The translations under genes were made by a program, and so were the position numbers. Below, one piece after another: positions 1-13,909 of a stretch of DNA of 42,055 nucleotides. Under the pieces are notes generated by a model. The model searched no databases, was not told the DNA's origin, and saw only the letters and a program-made list of their open reading frames with translations. Source of the stretch: Chlorobi bacterium Chlorobi_1 (lineage in GTDB: Bacteria > Bacteroidota > Chlorobiia > Chlorobiales > Chlorobiaceae); NCBI GenBank assembly GCA_900299075.1, contig OMIK01000008.1:1-42055 (forward strand). Reading direction: 5' to 3'. Every line of letters begins with the position of its first letter. Within the stretch, counting starts at the first letter, position 1.

Positions 1-132
1 AGCGCCGGGCTCCAGCCCGGCACGCTTCGCACCCTATGCCACCACGAACTCCGGTTCGGCCATGGTGCTGGCGGCGACACGGTGTTCGTGGTGGCATAGG
101 GTGCGAAGCGTGCCGGGCTGGAGCCCGGCGCT
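1..132. repeat. 49-bp perfect inverted repeat at the window edge
   Basis: Bases 1-49 and 84-132 are exact reverse complements, separated by a 34-base spacer. Each arm also contains a smaller palindrome of the form GCCGGGCT-CC-AGCCCGGC. The left arm starts at base 1, so the repeat may extend outside the window. The spacer holds no open reading frame of note. It could be a non-autonomous mobile or REP-type element, or a very long hairpin; the sequence alone does not decide. Confidence 0.85.
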
Positions 133-155
133 CCCGGGAGGAACGGAAAGAAGAC

Positions 156-176
156 AGGGCGCCGTCGAGGCGCCCT
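156..176 (-). terminator. Rho-independent terminator of trxB
   Basis: An 8-bp GC-rich stem (156-163 with 169-176) encloses a 5-base loop. Read on the minus strand it is followed by a T-rich tract (GTCTTCTTTCC) and lies 29 bases beyond the trxB stop codon. Confidence 0.7.
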
Positions 177-204
177 GCTTGCATTCCGGGATTTGATGTT
201 CCGG

Positions 205-1140
205 TCAGCGGATGGTTTCGAGGTAGTGTTCGGCTTCGACGGCGGCCATGCAGCCGGTGCCGACGGCGGTCACTGCCTGGCGGTAGAGGAAGTCCTGCAC
301 GTCGCCGCAGGCGAAGACCCCCTTGACGCTGGTCTCGGTGGAGTGGGCGCCGGTCCTGATGTAACCGTAGTCGTCCATGTCGAGCTGGCCCTTGAAGAGG
401 CCGGCGTTGGGTTCGTGGCCGATGGCCATGAAGACGCCGTCGCAGGCGTGCTCGGTGAGCTCGCCGGTCTTGACGTTCTTCAGCCTGATGCCGGTGACCT
501 TCATGCCGTCACCGAGGATCTCGTCGACCACCTCGTTGAGCATGGTGCTGATCTTCGGATTCTTCCTTGTCCTGAGGCTCATGATCTTGGAAGCCCTGAA
601 CTCGTCGCGCCGGTGGACCAGCACGACTTCGGAGGCGAACTTGGTGAGGTAGAGGGCCTCCTCCATGGCGGTGTCGCCGCCTCCGACCACGAAAACGCGG
701 CAGTTCTTGAAGAAGAAGCCGTCGCAGGTGGCACATGCCGAAACGCCCCGGCCGCGGTAGACCGATTCGGACTCGAGGCCGAGCCACTTGGCGGTGGCGC
801 CGGTAGCGATAATGAGGGTCCTGGCGAGGATCTCCCTGCCATCCTCCATGGTGAGGCTGAAGGGGCTGCGGGAAACGTCGGCGTCGGTGACGCTGCCGTA
901 CTGGAAGTCGACGTTGAAGCGCTCTGCCTGCTGGCGCATGCGCGACATGAGCTCGGGTCCGGGGATCCCCTCGGGGAAGCCGGGGAAGTTCTCGATGTCG
1001 GTGGTGATCATGAGCTGGCCTCCGGGCTGGTGCCCTTCGATGACCAGCGGCCTGAGGTTTGCGCGGCCGGTATAGATAGCGGAGGTATAGCCGGCGGGGC
1101 CGGTACCGATGATGACGACGTCCCTGATTTCTTTTTCCAT
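205..1140 (-). CDS. trxB: Thioredoxin reductase (NADPH)
   Basis: A 311-residue flavoprotein that reduces thioredoxin with NADPH in the cytoplasm. The N-terminal FAD site is GTGPAGYTSA (about residues 12-21). The redox pair is C136-A-T-C139 in the sequence SACATCDG. A second Rossmann motif, VVGGGDTAMEEA (about 151-162), binds NADPH, and the C-terminal FAD motif ACGDVQD is present. Length matches the low-molecular-weight bacterial enzymes. The frame stays open upstream to 1407, but the family N terminus begins at the ATG at 1138-1140, which has GGAG 8 bases upstream. The gene lies 85 bases downstream of trxA on the same strand, so reductase and substrate are probably co-expressed. Confidence 0.96.
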   Translation of the reverse strand: MEKEIRDVVIIGTGPAGYTSAIYTGRANLRPLVIEGHQPGGQLMITTDIENFPGFPEGIPGPELMSRMRQQAERFNVDFQYGSVTDADVSRSPFSLTMEDGREILARTLIIATGATAKWLGLESESVYRGRGVSACATCDGFFFKNCRVFVVGGGDTAMEEALYLTKFASEVVLVHRRDEFRASKIMSLRTRKNPKISTMLNEVVDEILGDGMKVTGIRLKNVKTGELTEHACDGVFMAIGHEPNAGLFKGQLDMDDYGYIRTGAHSTETSVKGVFACGDVQDFLYRQAVTAVGTGCMAAVEAEHYLETIR

Positions 1141-1225
1141 GAGATGTACTCCGGCAATAATGTTCGGGATGGCCTGAAATGGGGATCCCGGCCGTGGGGC
1201 CGGGATACTGAAGGAGGATTGCCGA

Positions 1226-1555
1226 TCAGCCGATGTGCTCGTCGATCTTCTTGGCAATAGCGGTCTTCGGAAGGGCACCGACCATCTGGTCGACGACCTG
1301 GCCGTTCTTGATGACGAGCATGGTCGGGATGCTGCGGATGCCGTACTTGGCAGCGGTAGCGGGGTTCTCGTCGACGTTGACCTTGGCGACGATGGCCTTG
1401 CCCTCATAGTCGCCGGCGAGTTCGTCGATGACCGGGCCGAGCATCATGCACGGACCGCACCAGGCAGCCCAGAAGTCGACCAGCGCGACCTTGTCGGCTT
1501 CGAGGATGGCAGACTGGAAGTTGGAATCGGTAGCCGTGAAATATTTTCCGCTCAT
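1226..1555 (-). CDS. trxA: Thioredoxin
   Basis: A 109-residue thioredoxin with the canonical active site W32-C33-G34-P35-C36 and the cis-proline segment RSIPTM. It reduces disulfides in cytoplasmic proteins and is recycled by the TrxB encoded next to it. The start is placed at the ATG at 1553-1555, giving the usual thioredoxin N terminus; a 20-residue upstream extension in frame looks non-coding. No strong Shine-Dalgarno sequence is visible. A second, shorter thioredoxin lies at 32192-32500. Confidence 0.96.
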   Translation of the reverse strand: MSGKYFTATDSNFQSAILEADKVALVDFWAAWCGPCMMLGPVIDELAGDYEGKAIVAKVNVDENPATAAKYGIRSIPTMLVIKNGQVVDQMVGALPKTAIAKKIDEHIG

Positions 1556-1629
1556 AATGGTATGATGATTGTTGTTAGGGTTACTGTCGAAACTCGATGC
1601 CGACCAGATCGGCAAGACTTAATAGTACG

Positions 1630-1662
1630 AAAAAAAACCATCCAAGGAAACCCCACGGGGGT
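1630..1662 (-). terminator. Possible weak terminator of dnaE
   Basis: A 5-bp stem ACCCC/GGGGT (1650-1662) is followed on the minus strand, about 12 bases later, by a run of eight T (1630-1637). The distance between stem and T-run is longer than usual, so this is tentative. It is the only candidate between dnaE and trxA. Confidence 0.3.
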
Positions 1663-1729
1663 ATCTAAATGATGTCGAAAGGGATGCGGCCAGCCGGGAG
1701 CACGCGCCCTCTTCATTCTCAACTCTCAA

Positions 1730-5293
<3,564 letters not shown>

Positions 5294-5410
5294 GGCAACA
5301 ATCGGTGTGACGACGAGGGTTAGGGCTTGCTTCATTATAAGCTTACAGTCAGTTCTTCCAAGCAATTTTCCCCCGCCACGCCACGCCCCCCACTATCAAC
5401 CATCAACTAT

Positions 5411-6505
5411 TCACGCCGCTATCTCCCCCTCTCCTCCGCCTGGTCCGGGAATTCCTCGTTTCTGCCTGGCGGCGGCGATGAGTTCGTGATAGAGCTTCAC
5501 ATAGTTCGAGGTCATCCTGTCGCGGGTGAATCGGCGCTCGAACTCCCGGCGGCATGCCCGGCGTGAAATGGTGTCGATGTTGCGGATGGCGTCGATGAAC
5601 TCCTGGCGGGTTTCGCAGACGAATCCGGTGGTCCCGCTGGCAATGACCTCCGGCGATGAGCCGCAGCGGCGCACGATGACCGGCGTGCCGCAGGCGAGCG
5701 CCTCGATCATGACGAGGCCGAACGGTTCGGGCCAGTCGATGGGGTTCAGCAGTCCCCTGGCGTTTTGCAGGAGTAGCGCTTTCCGGCGGTCGTCGACCTC
5801 GCCGACGAACTCGATGAGGGGATGGCCGAGCAGCGGTTCGATCCTCTCCTTGAAATAGGCCCTGTCGGCAGGATCGATCTTTGCGGCTATCTTGAGCTTC
5901 ACATTGCATGCCCGGGCGAGCATGATGGCCTGGTCTGGCCGTTTCTCCTCGGAGAATCGCCCGAGGTAGAGGAAGTATCCCTCCGGATCGGGGTTGAACT
6001 CGAAGAGGCTTTCCGGATAGCCGTGGTAGATGGTGCCGACCCAGTTGATGTCGGGCACGGGGACCCTCTGGGCATCGCTGATCGAGACGTAGGGCATCCC
6101 GGCGTACTGCATGAGCATGCGGTCGTAATCCGGGGTGTCGAGCCTGCCGTGCATGGTGAGCACGGTTGGGGTCGAGGAGCGTGCGGCGAAGGGCAGGGTG
6201 AGGTACTCCAGGTGCGAGTGGATGATGTCGAACTGTCCCTCCATCTCTTCGTAGACCTTCGAAAGCATGAGCATATGCATGACGAAGGGAGAGCGGCTTT
6301 TGCGGCCGAGGCGGAGGCTCTCCGAGACGGGGGCGACAAGCCTGGCCCTGGTGGATGAGTCCCCTGAGGCGAAGAGGGTCACCTCATGCCCCGCTTCGAC
6401 GAGCCCCTCGGTCAGGTTGTAGACGACGCGCTCGGTGCCTCCGTATTTCCTCGGCGGCACGCTTTCGATCAGTGGGGCTATCTGGGCGATCCTCATTTTT
6501 TTCAT
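5411..6505 (-). CDS. Glycosyltransferase family 4 (GT-B fold)
   Basis: A 364-residue retaining GT-B glycosyltransferase. The N-terminal acceptor domain opens with KYGGTERVVYNLTEGL. The C-terminal nucleotide-sugar domain has YLGRFSEEKRPDQAI and the GT4 donor motif EPFGLVMIEALACGTPV, with the two glutamates of the EX7E pattern. The acceptor and donor sugars cannot be read from the sequence. The start at 6503-6505 has AGGAGG 6 bases upstream. It begins 19 bases after the stop of the GH65 gene on the same strand, so the two are probably one operon acting on storage or cell-envelope glycans. There is no signal peptide. Confidence 0.88.
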   Translation of the reverse strand: MKKMRIAQIAPLIESVPPRKYGGTERVVYNLTEGLVEAGHEVTLFASGDSSTRARLVAPVSESLRLGRKSRSPFVMHMLMLSKVYEEMEGQFDIIHSHLEYLTLPFAARSSTPTVLTMHGRLDTPDYDRMLMQYAGMPYVSISDAQRVPVPDINWVGTIYHGYPESLFEFNPDPEGYFLYLGRFSEEKRPDQAIMLARACNVKLKIAAKIDPADRAYFKERIEPLLGHPLIEFVGEVDDRRKALLLQNARGLLNPIDWPEPFGLVMIEALACGTPVIVRRCGSSPEVIASGTTGFVCETRQEFIDAIRNIDTISRRACRREFERRFTRDRMTSNYVKLYHELIAAARQKRGIPGPGGGEGEIAA

Positions 6506-6524
6506 GCCATCCTCCTCTTCTTGA

Positions 6525-8888
6525 TTATGAGGGACAGTAGTTCAGCCGATATGCTTCGTTGGTTTTCAGTTTGCTCGTCCTGCCGTAGAGGGTGAACGGC
6601 AGGGTCTGCTCCGTTGCAGAGTCGATGCGGATCGACACGTCACGGTGCGAGATGTCGAAGTGGAGGTCACGTTCGCGCCATCTGACCCGGAACGCCAGGC
6701 GCTCCCATTTCTTCGGCAGCCAGGGGTTGAGCACGATCCGGTCGGATTTCAGGGTAAGCCCCGCAAACCCGTGGATCACGGTCTGCCAGCTCCCGCCGAC
6801 GGCGGCGGCGTGGATGCCGAGCTCGGTGTTCCGGTGCAGGTTCTTCAGGTCGAACAGGGCTGTCTTCATGAAGTAGCGGTAGGCGTTGACCCGCTCCCCG
6901 ACGGCGAGCCCCATCATGGCGTGCGTGCAGTGGCTCAGTGAGGACTTGTGCGCCGTGCGCTGCTCGTAGTAGTGGTAGTTCGCCAGTTTCTCCTCGAGGC
7001 TGAAGGCGTGCGGGAAGAGCAGCATCATGATCAGCACGTCGGCCTGCTTGATGAGGCGGGTCCGTCCGATGTTCCTGTAGTTCACCCCTGCCGGCAGCAC
7101 CGGGCTGCCGTCGCGGTCGTGGCGGGTGATCACGTAGTCCTTCAGGGAGAAGTAGCCGTCGAACTGCTCGATGATGAGGCTCTCCGGATCCTGCGTGAAC
7201 TTGAGCTTCCGGGCGATCCTGAGCCACTCGCCCGGCTCCTGCTCCTCGAGGCCGATCTTCGCGGCGACCGCGAGGAGCACGTCCGGGTTCGTCCTCGCCA
7301 CATGCTTGTGGAGCATGCCCGCCAGGCGCAGGTGCCACTTCACCAGGAAGTTGGTGTAGGCGTTGTTGTCTACATGCTCGTGGAACTCGTCCGGGCCGAT
7401 GACCGTGCGGATCTCGTAGGGCTCCCCCGGCTTCACCGTCCGGCTTGCCCAGAACCTTGCGGTGAGGAAGACCATCTCGAGCCCGTACTGCAGGAGGAAG
7501 GATTCGTCGCCGGTCACCCTGAAGTAGCGTTCGAGCCCGTAGATGACGTCGGAGACGATGTGGTCCTCCTCGGTGCCGGTGTAGATGAGCCGGATGGTCT
7601 TCTCGAGCTTGGAGGCGAAACGGGGCGTCACGTCGTCGCCGGTAGTTGCCGACTCCCATGCGTACTTCGCCCCCCGGTAACCCATCTTTTCGGCATTCCT
7701 GATCGCCCCGGGCAGGGTGTTGTAGCGGTACATCAGCAGGTTGCGGGCGACCGGCGGAAAGTTGTAGACGTAGAAGGGCATGATGAAGATCTCGGTGTCC
7801 CAGAAGGCGTGGCCGAGGTAGCCTTCGGAACTGAGGAACTTCGCCCCGATGCCGGTCGGGCCGGCAGGCCCGTTGATCAGGAGCTGGTAGATGTTGTAGC
7901 GCAGCGCCTGCTGCGCCTGGGGGTCGCCGTCGATGTGGACGTCGGCCTGCTCCCACATGGAGCTCCACGCCTCGAGGTGGCCTTCGATCCCGGCCCGTGG
8001 CCCTTTGCGGACGAAATCCTTGAGCTGGCAGATGGTGTCCCTGAACATGCAGTCGGCCGGCGTTTCGCGGCTGGTGGTGACGACCGCCAGCTTCTCGAAC
8101 TCGTAGGTGCGCCCCCTGGTCGCGTCGATGGTGATCTCGCTGGTGAACTTCTCCCCGTAGATCCTGGGCTCCCAGTGGAGCGGGCTCCCGGAGGAAGCCA
8201 TCAGTTTCCATGAGGCCGCCTGGGCGATCCGTATGCCCCGCTCGCGGGTCTTCACCTCCAGGTACATGAAGTTCCTGCCGCGTTCGATCTTTTCGAGCTG
8301 GAGATGCTTGTATTTCTCCCGGGGGAAGTAGCCCCGGTTGTAGACCTCGCCGTTCAGGCCGGAGAGCACCCGCAGCTTGCCGGAGAAGTTGCGCGGGGTG
8401 ACCCGCACCCGCATGTAGCCCCGGTGGGGGTCGTGCATGAAGGCGGTGCGGGTTATCTCAAGCGACAGGACCTTGCCGGCGGAATTCCTGAAGAGCGTCC
8501 TGCGGTGCAGCAGCCCCTTCCGCATGTCCAGCACCTGCTCGTGCAGCAGGGCCCTGCAGATCGACAGGCAGAACTTCTCGCCTTCGTGCCAGATCGAGAC
8601 GTCGGTCCACATCGGGCACTTGACCAGCTCCTCGACGTCCGACTCGGACTTGTCGAAGATCCCTGCCAGGTACATGCCGCCGCAATGGCCGGGCGGCAGC
8701 TCCTCGAGGCTGCCCCGGATGTTGAGGTAGCCGTTGCCGACGGTCATCAGGCTCTCGTTGACCTGGATGGCCTTCGACGCCTTCCGGAACCCTTTCAGCC
8801 GAAGGAGCCATGCTTCGTCCGACAGTCCGAGCAGGGCGTCGAGCCCCGACGCACCCGAGGATGCATAGGGTGATGAACCTGTAGCCAT
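6525..8888 (-). CDS. Glycoside hydrolase family 65 protein (disaccharide phosphorylase type)
   Basis: A 787-residue protein spanning the whole GH65 fold: an N-terminal beta-sandwich, an (alpha/alpha)6 catalytic barrel and a C-terminal sheet. Visible motifs are GHAFWDTEIFIMPF, the catalytic-acid segment GPDEFHEHVDNNAYTNF with E501 as likely general acid, and KQADVLIMM near the phosphate-binding region. GH65 enzymes phosphorolyse alpha-glucosides such as maltose, trehalose, kojibiose or nigerose; the substrate here cannot be assigned. The ATG at 8886-8888 has GGAGGT just upstream and is preferred to an in-frame start at 8975. It leads an operon with the GT4 gene. Confidence 0.88.
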   Translation of the reverse strand: MATGSSPYASSGASGLDALLGLSDEAWLLRLKGFRKASKAIQVNESLMTVGNGYLNIRGSLEELPPGHCGGMYLAGIFDKSESDVEELVKCPMWTDVSIWHEGEKFCLSICRALLHEQVLDMRKGLLHRRTLFRNSAGKVLSLEITRTAFMHDPHRGYMRVRVTPRNFSGKLRVLSGLNGEVYNRGYFPREKYKHLQLEKIERGRNFMYLEVKTRERGIRIAQAASWKLMASSGSPLHWEPRIYGEKFTSEITIDATRGRTYEFEKLAVVTTSRETPADCMFRDTICQLKDFVRKGPRAGIEGHLEAWSSMWEQADVHIDGDPQAQQALRYNIYQLLINGPAGPTGIGAKFLSSEGYLGHAFWDTEIFIMPFYVYNFPPVARNLLMYRYNTLPGAIRNAEKMGYRGAKYAWESATTGDDVTPRFASKLEKTIRLIYTGTEEDHIVSDVIYGLERYFRVTGDESFLLQYGLEMVFLTARFWASRTVKPGEPYEIRTVIGPDEFHEHVDNNAYTNFLVKWHLRLAGMLHKHVARTNPDVLLAVAAKIGLEEQEPGEWLRIARKLKFTQDPESLIIEQFDGYFSLKDYVITRHDRDGSPVLPAGVNYRNIGRTRLIKQADVLIMMLLFPHAFSLEEKLANYHYYEQRTAHKSSLSHCTHAMMGLAVGERVNAYRYFMKTALFDLKNLHRNTELGIHAAAVGGSWQTVIHGFAGLTLKSDRIVLNPWLPKKWERLAFRVRWRERDLHFDISHRDVSIRIDSATEQTLPFTLYGRTSKLKTNEAYRLNYCPS

Positions 8889-9081
8889 GGGACCTCCCCG
8901 GGCCGGGCCCGGTATTCGTCGACATGCGACCGGGGGATGCTGTTTTTGAAGGGGGAAAACGAGGGGGAGTATCAATTACGACAATATCGGAACCCATAAA
9001 GTTCTGGGGTCCGGCGGCGTTTTTTTCGTATGTTGAAGTATACAGGCAGTTACCGCGAATCTTTCAAGTAAACACCCCGAC

Positions 9082-10281
9082 TTGGAGCAGAACATTTACA
9101 AACAGTGCCCCGTCTGCACGTTTCCGCTGACCGAACAGAACGCCATCTGCCCGAGGTGCAGCAACGACCTTCTCGCAGACATCTCCACCCTGGACGAACA
9201 GAACCTCGAGAAGCACTACCAGGTCATCGAGGACAAGAAGGCTGAGTGGTACATCCGCTGCCTTGCCGAGAACCTCGATACCGGCAGGTCGCCCTCCGTT
9301 TCATTCACTCCCGACCCCCATGCCGACGCCCAGTCAAGGATGCCGGTGAACGCGCCGCACACCAACAGGGAGGCCCTTCCCGCCACGCGTTCGATGCTGC
9401 TCAGGGACCCGCACCGCAGGCTCGGCCTGTACCACTGGCTCGACAGCGACTGGAAGACGGTGGTCAGGAACAACCTCAAGATCCAGGAGGATCCCGACGA
9501 GGCCCAGATGCTTGAGTTCCTGAACACGACCAGCCTGAGGTGCGACAACCACAGGATCCACCACCTCGGCCCTGTCAGCCTGTTGGAGAACCTGCAGCAG
9601 CTCAGGTGCGACGAGACGCCGATCGAAAGCCTCGAGCCGATCAGGAACCTGCGGAACCTCAAGAGGCTCTACGCCTTCGACTGCGACTTCACGACGCTCG
9701 AGCCGCTGCGCGACATCCTGTCGCTCAAGCTCGTCTGGATCTCGAGCACGGAGATCGAGGAGCTCTGGCCTTTGGCCGGGCTCATCAACCTCGAGGAGCT
9801 CTACTGCTCGGAAACCCCGGTGAGCGACCTCACCCCGCTTGCCGGCCTGAAGAACCTGGAGAAGCTCAGCTGCTACAAGACCGGGGTCACCTCGATAGAG
9901 CCGCTGCGCGGCCTGGAGAACCTGGTCGAACTCGGCATCAACAGCACGGGCATCACCACGCTCGAGCCGCTCTCGGGGCTCGTCAACCTGGAGTACCTGC
10001 GCTGCAGCAGGACCCCGATCAGGAGCATCGAACCGCTCAGGCGGCTGACGAACCTGCGGGAGCTGAGCATCGAGCAGACCGCCGTCCGGAACCTGGACCC
10101 CCTTGCCGGCCTCACCGACCTCGAGGAGCTGCTCGTCACCGGATCCCCGATCGACTCCATCAAGCCGCTCCTGTACCTGGAGAACCTCGAGAAGCTCGAA
10201 ATCTCCGGCGACTGCGTCCCCGATTACGAGCTCGAGCTGATGGCCCGCGAGAACCCGCGGTGCACGATCGTGGTGAAATAG
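9082..10281 (+). CDS. Zinc-ribbon leucine-rich-repeat protein, function unknown
   Basis: A 399-residue protein of unknown function. The N terminus holds a zinc ribbon with C9-P-V-C12 and C23-P-R-C26. A linker of about 100 residues includes a charged segment and a disordered, Pro/Ser-rich stretch. From about residue 150 to the end are roughly ten leucine-rich repeats of about 22 residues, of the internalin-like type (LEPLxxLxNLExLxCSxTPI). There is no signal peptide or membrane segment, so it is likely cytoplasmic. An in-frame stop at 9034-9036 and the absence of an upstream ATG make TTG at 9082 the only start that keeps the zinc ribbon. It stands alone between a divergent and a convergent gene. 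A TATACA box at 9039-9044 may be its -10 element, but it lies rather close to the start. Confidence 0.75.
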   Translation: MEQNIYKQCPVCTFPLTEQNAICPRCSNDLLADISTLDEQNLEKHYQVIEDKKAEWYIRCLAENLDTGRSPSVSFTPDPHADAQSRMPVNAPHTNREALPATRSMLLRDPHRRLGLYHWLDSDWKTVVRNNLKIQEDPDEAQMLEFLNTTSLRCDNHRIHHLGPVSLLENLQQLRCDETPIESLEPIRNLRNLKRLYAFDCDFTTLEPLRDILSLKLVWISSTEIEELWPLAGLINLEELYCSETPVSDLTPLAGLKNLEKLSCYKTGVTSIEPLRGLENLVELGINSTGITTLEPLSGLVNLEYLRCSRTPIRSIEPLRRLTNLRELSIEQTAVRNLDPLAGLTDLEELLVTGSPIDSIKPLLYLENLEKLEISGDCVPDYELELMARENPRCTIVVK

Positions 10282-10299
10282 GAAAGAGAGCTAAAAGAC

Positions 10300-10335
10300 A
10301 GCAGGGACAGCAGGGACAGCAGGGACAGCAGGGAC
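10300..10335 (+). repeat. Four tandem copies of a 9-bp unit
   Basis: The unit AGCAGGGAC is repeated four times without error at 10300-10308, 10309-10317, 10318-10326 and 10327-10335. The last copy runs into the left arm of the following terminator. Only four units are present, with no spacers, so this is a short tandem repeat and not a CRISPR. Confidence 0.95.
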
Positions 10336-10377
10336 AAAAAAAAGACGATGCTTCGAAACACCGTCTTTTTTTTGTCC
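10332..10377. terminator. Bidirectional terminator between convergent genes
   Basis: A perfect 16-bp stem (10332-10347 with 10362-10377) with a 14-base loop. Each arm carries an eight-base A or T run, giving a T-run after the GC core on both strands. It serves the LRR gene on the plus strand and the carboxyltransferase gene on the minus strand. Confidence 0.85.
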
Positions 10378-10405
10378 TTTTTGTCCTTGAATTTCCTTTC
10401 CCCCA

Positions 10406-12292
10406 CTACTCCAGGTACATCACCGTCTGGTCGGCGCCGACCGAGTCGCCCTTCCTGATGAGGATCGCGGAGACCTTCCCTGCCGCAGGTGCCTTCACGG
10501 GGGACTCCATCTTCATCGCTTCGAGGATCGCCAGGTCCTGGCCCTCGGCGACCGTGTCGCCCACCTTCACCTCGATCGAGACGACGTTGCCGGGCATGGC
10601 AACCCTGACCGGGGTGCCGGCGTGCTGTGCGGCAGGGGACGCGGCCATCTGGGGCATCTGGAACGCCATCGGCTGCGAACCGGGGGCGACCGACTGGGCC
10701 ATGGCCATGCCGTCGGCGATCATGACGTTGAACGCCTTGCCGTCCACCATGACGTAGTAGTTGCCGGCGAGGCTGGCGCGGGAGGCTGGCTTGATCAGGT
10801 CCTGCAGGCGATCCTGGAGCGAGTTGCCGTGCGAGGTCACCTTCAGCTCCTCGGCGTCCTTCTTTGCCTCCTCTTCGGCTTCAACATCCTTCTTGTAGCG
10901 GATGCCGAGCGGCTTCTCGCCATGGAGGAATTCGATGCCCTTGGCGCCGCAGGTGGCGGCGATGAAGATGTTCTCGTCGCTCTCCTCGAGATGTGCCTCC
11001 CTGAGCAGCTTGCGGTTGTGCTCGATGCCGAGGTCGGGGTTGCGGTCGTTGATGTCGTGCACGTCCTGCACGGTCGGCTCGAGGCCGAGCTGCTCGGCAG
11101 CAAGGCGCACCACCTCCGGGTCGGGCGCCGCCGGGGTCTTGCCGAAGTAGCCGAGCACCATCTTGCCGTAGCCATCGACGATCTTCTTCCACGGACCCTG
11201 CACGGTGTTGGCGAAGGCCTGCTGGAAGTAGAACTGCGAAACCGGCGTGACCGAGGCGCCGAAGCCGCCCTTGGCCACCACCTCGCGCATGTTGCGGATC
11301 ACCTCCGGGAAGAAGTGGAGGGTGTCGTGGTCACGCATCATCTGCGTGTTGGCGGTCAGGGCACCGCCGGGCATCGGCGAGAACGGGATCACCGGGTTGA
11401 CCTCCTTGGCTTCCGGAGGCATGTAGTACTTGTCCATGTGCTCGATGAACATCGACTCGACCGCCAGGTACTTCTCCTGGTCGATGTCGAGGGTGTAGTC
11501 CGTGCCGCGCAGGCGGTGCCACATGGTGAGGATGTCGACCTCCGCGGTGCCGCCGCTGACCGGGGCCATGGCGAGGTCGATGATGTCGATGCCTGCCTCG
11601 ATGGCGGCGAAGTTGCAGGCCACGCCCATGCCGGCGGTGTCGTGCGTGTGGAACTGCAGGACAGTGCCTTCAGGCAGCATCTTCCGGGCCCCCTTGACGG
11701 TCTCGTAGACCACGGCAGGGGTGGTGGTGCCGGAGGCGTCCTTGAAGGCGACGCTGTCGAACGGGATGCCGGAGTCGAGGATCTCCTGCAGCTTGTCGAG
11801 GTAGAACTGAGGCGTGTGGCAGTACTTCTCGTTCAGGCCCGGGGGCAGCCCCATGAGGGCGACGACCACCTGGTGCTTCAGGCCGGCGTCGACGATGCAC
11901 TGGCCGGACCAGGCGAGGTTGCGCACGTCCATGAGGGCGTCGAAGTTGCGGATGGTGCTGATGCCGTGCTTCCTGAAGAGCTTCGCATGCAAATCGATGA
12001 TATCGCGGGACTGCGAAACAAGGCCGACAACGTTGGCGCCCCTCGAAAGGGTCTGGAGGTTGATGTCGGGGCCGACCACCTTGCGGCAGGCGTCCATCAT
12101 CTCGAAAGCGTCCTCCTGGCAGTAGAAGTAGAGGCTCTGGAAGCGCGCCCCGCCGCCGATCTCGAAGTTGTCGGTGCCTGCCTGTACGGCGGCTTCGAGC
12201 ACCGGGAGGAAGTCCTCGGTCTTGACCCTCGCTCCGTAGCACGACTGGAAGCCGTCGCGGAAGGAGACGTCCATGAAACGAATTTTCTTCAT
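10406..12292 (-). CDS. Biotin-dependent carboxyltransferase, pyruvate carboxylase subunit B / oxaloacetate decarboxylase alpha type
   Basis: A 628-residue protein that moves a carboxyl group between biotin and pyruvate or oxaloacetate (pycB/oadA family). The N-terminal HMGL-like barrel has DVSFRDGFQS, the lysine of FKDASG and the metal-binding HTHDTAG. A PYC/OADA conserved domain follows, then an Ala/Pro/Met-rich linker and a C-terminal biotinyl domain with EAMKME, whose biotinylated lysine is K594. No biotin carboxylase subunit or membrane beta/gamma decarboxylase subunit is present in the window, so direction is inferred. Next to a fumarase in an autotroph with the reductive TCA cycle, pyruvate carboxylation to oxaloacetate is the likely role. 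It is the third gene of the uspA-fumA operon, 57 bases after fumA. Confidence 0.87.
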   Translation of the reverse strand: MKKIRFMDVSFRDGFQSCYGARVKTEDFLPVLEAAVQAGTDNFEIGGGARFQSLYFYCQEDAFEMMDACRKVVGPDINLQTLSRGANVVGLVSQSRDIIDLHAKLFRKHGISTIRNFDALMDVRNLAWSGQCIVDAGLKHQVVVALMGLPPGLNEKYCHTPQFYLDKLQEILDSGIPFDSVAFKDASGTTTPAVVYETVKGARKMLPEGTVLQFHTHDTAGMGVACNFAAIEAGIDIIDLAMAPVSGGTAEVDILTMWHRLRGTDYTLDIDQEKYLAVESMFIEHMDKYYMPPEAKEVNPVIPFSPMPGGALTANTQMMRDHDTLHFFPEVIRNMREVVAKGGFGASVTPVSQFYFQQAFANTVQGPWKKIVDGYGKMVLGYFGKTPAAPDPEVVRLAAEQLGLEPTVQDVHDINDRNPDLGIEHNRKLLREAHLEESDENIFIAATCGAKGIEFLHGEKPLGIRYKKDVEAEEEAKKDAEELKVTSHGNSLQDRLQDLIKPASRASLAGNYYVMVDGKAFNVMIADGMAMAQSVAPGSQPMAFQMPQMAASPAAQHAGTPVRVAMPGNVVSIEVKVGDTVAEGQDLAILEAMKMESPVKAPAAGKVSAILIRKGDSVGADQTVMYLE

Positions 12293-12349
12293 ATGGATGA
12301 ACCCTGGTTGTGCGTGTGTGATTGCTGTTTTCTGTTGACTGATCGGACG

Positions 12350-13876
<1,527 letters not shown>

Positions 13877-13909
13877 GTTCGGTCCTGTATGGTGGTATGA
13901 AGTGTTTCG

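Noticed and set aside
1-132. An insertion sequence
   Set aside because: The 34-base spacer between the arms cannot hold a transposase. A repeat element is all that can be supported.
10300-10335. A possible CRISPR array
   Set aside because: The four 9-bp units are directly adjacent without spacers and no cas gene is present.
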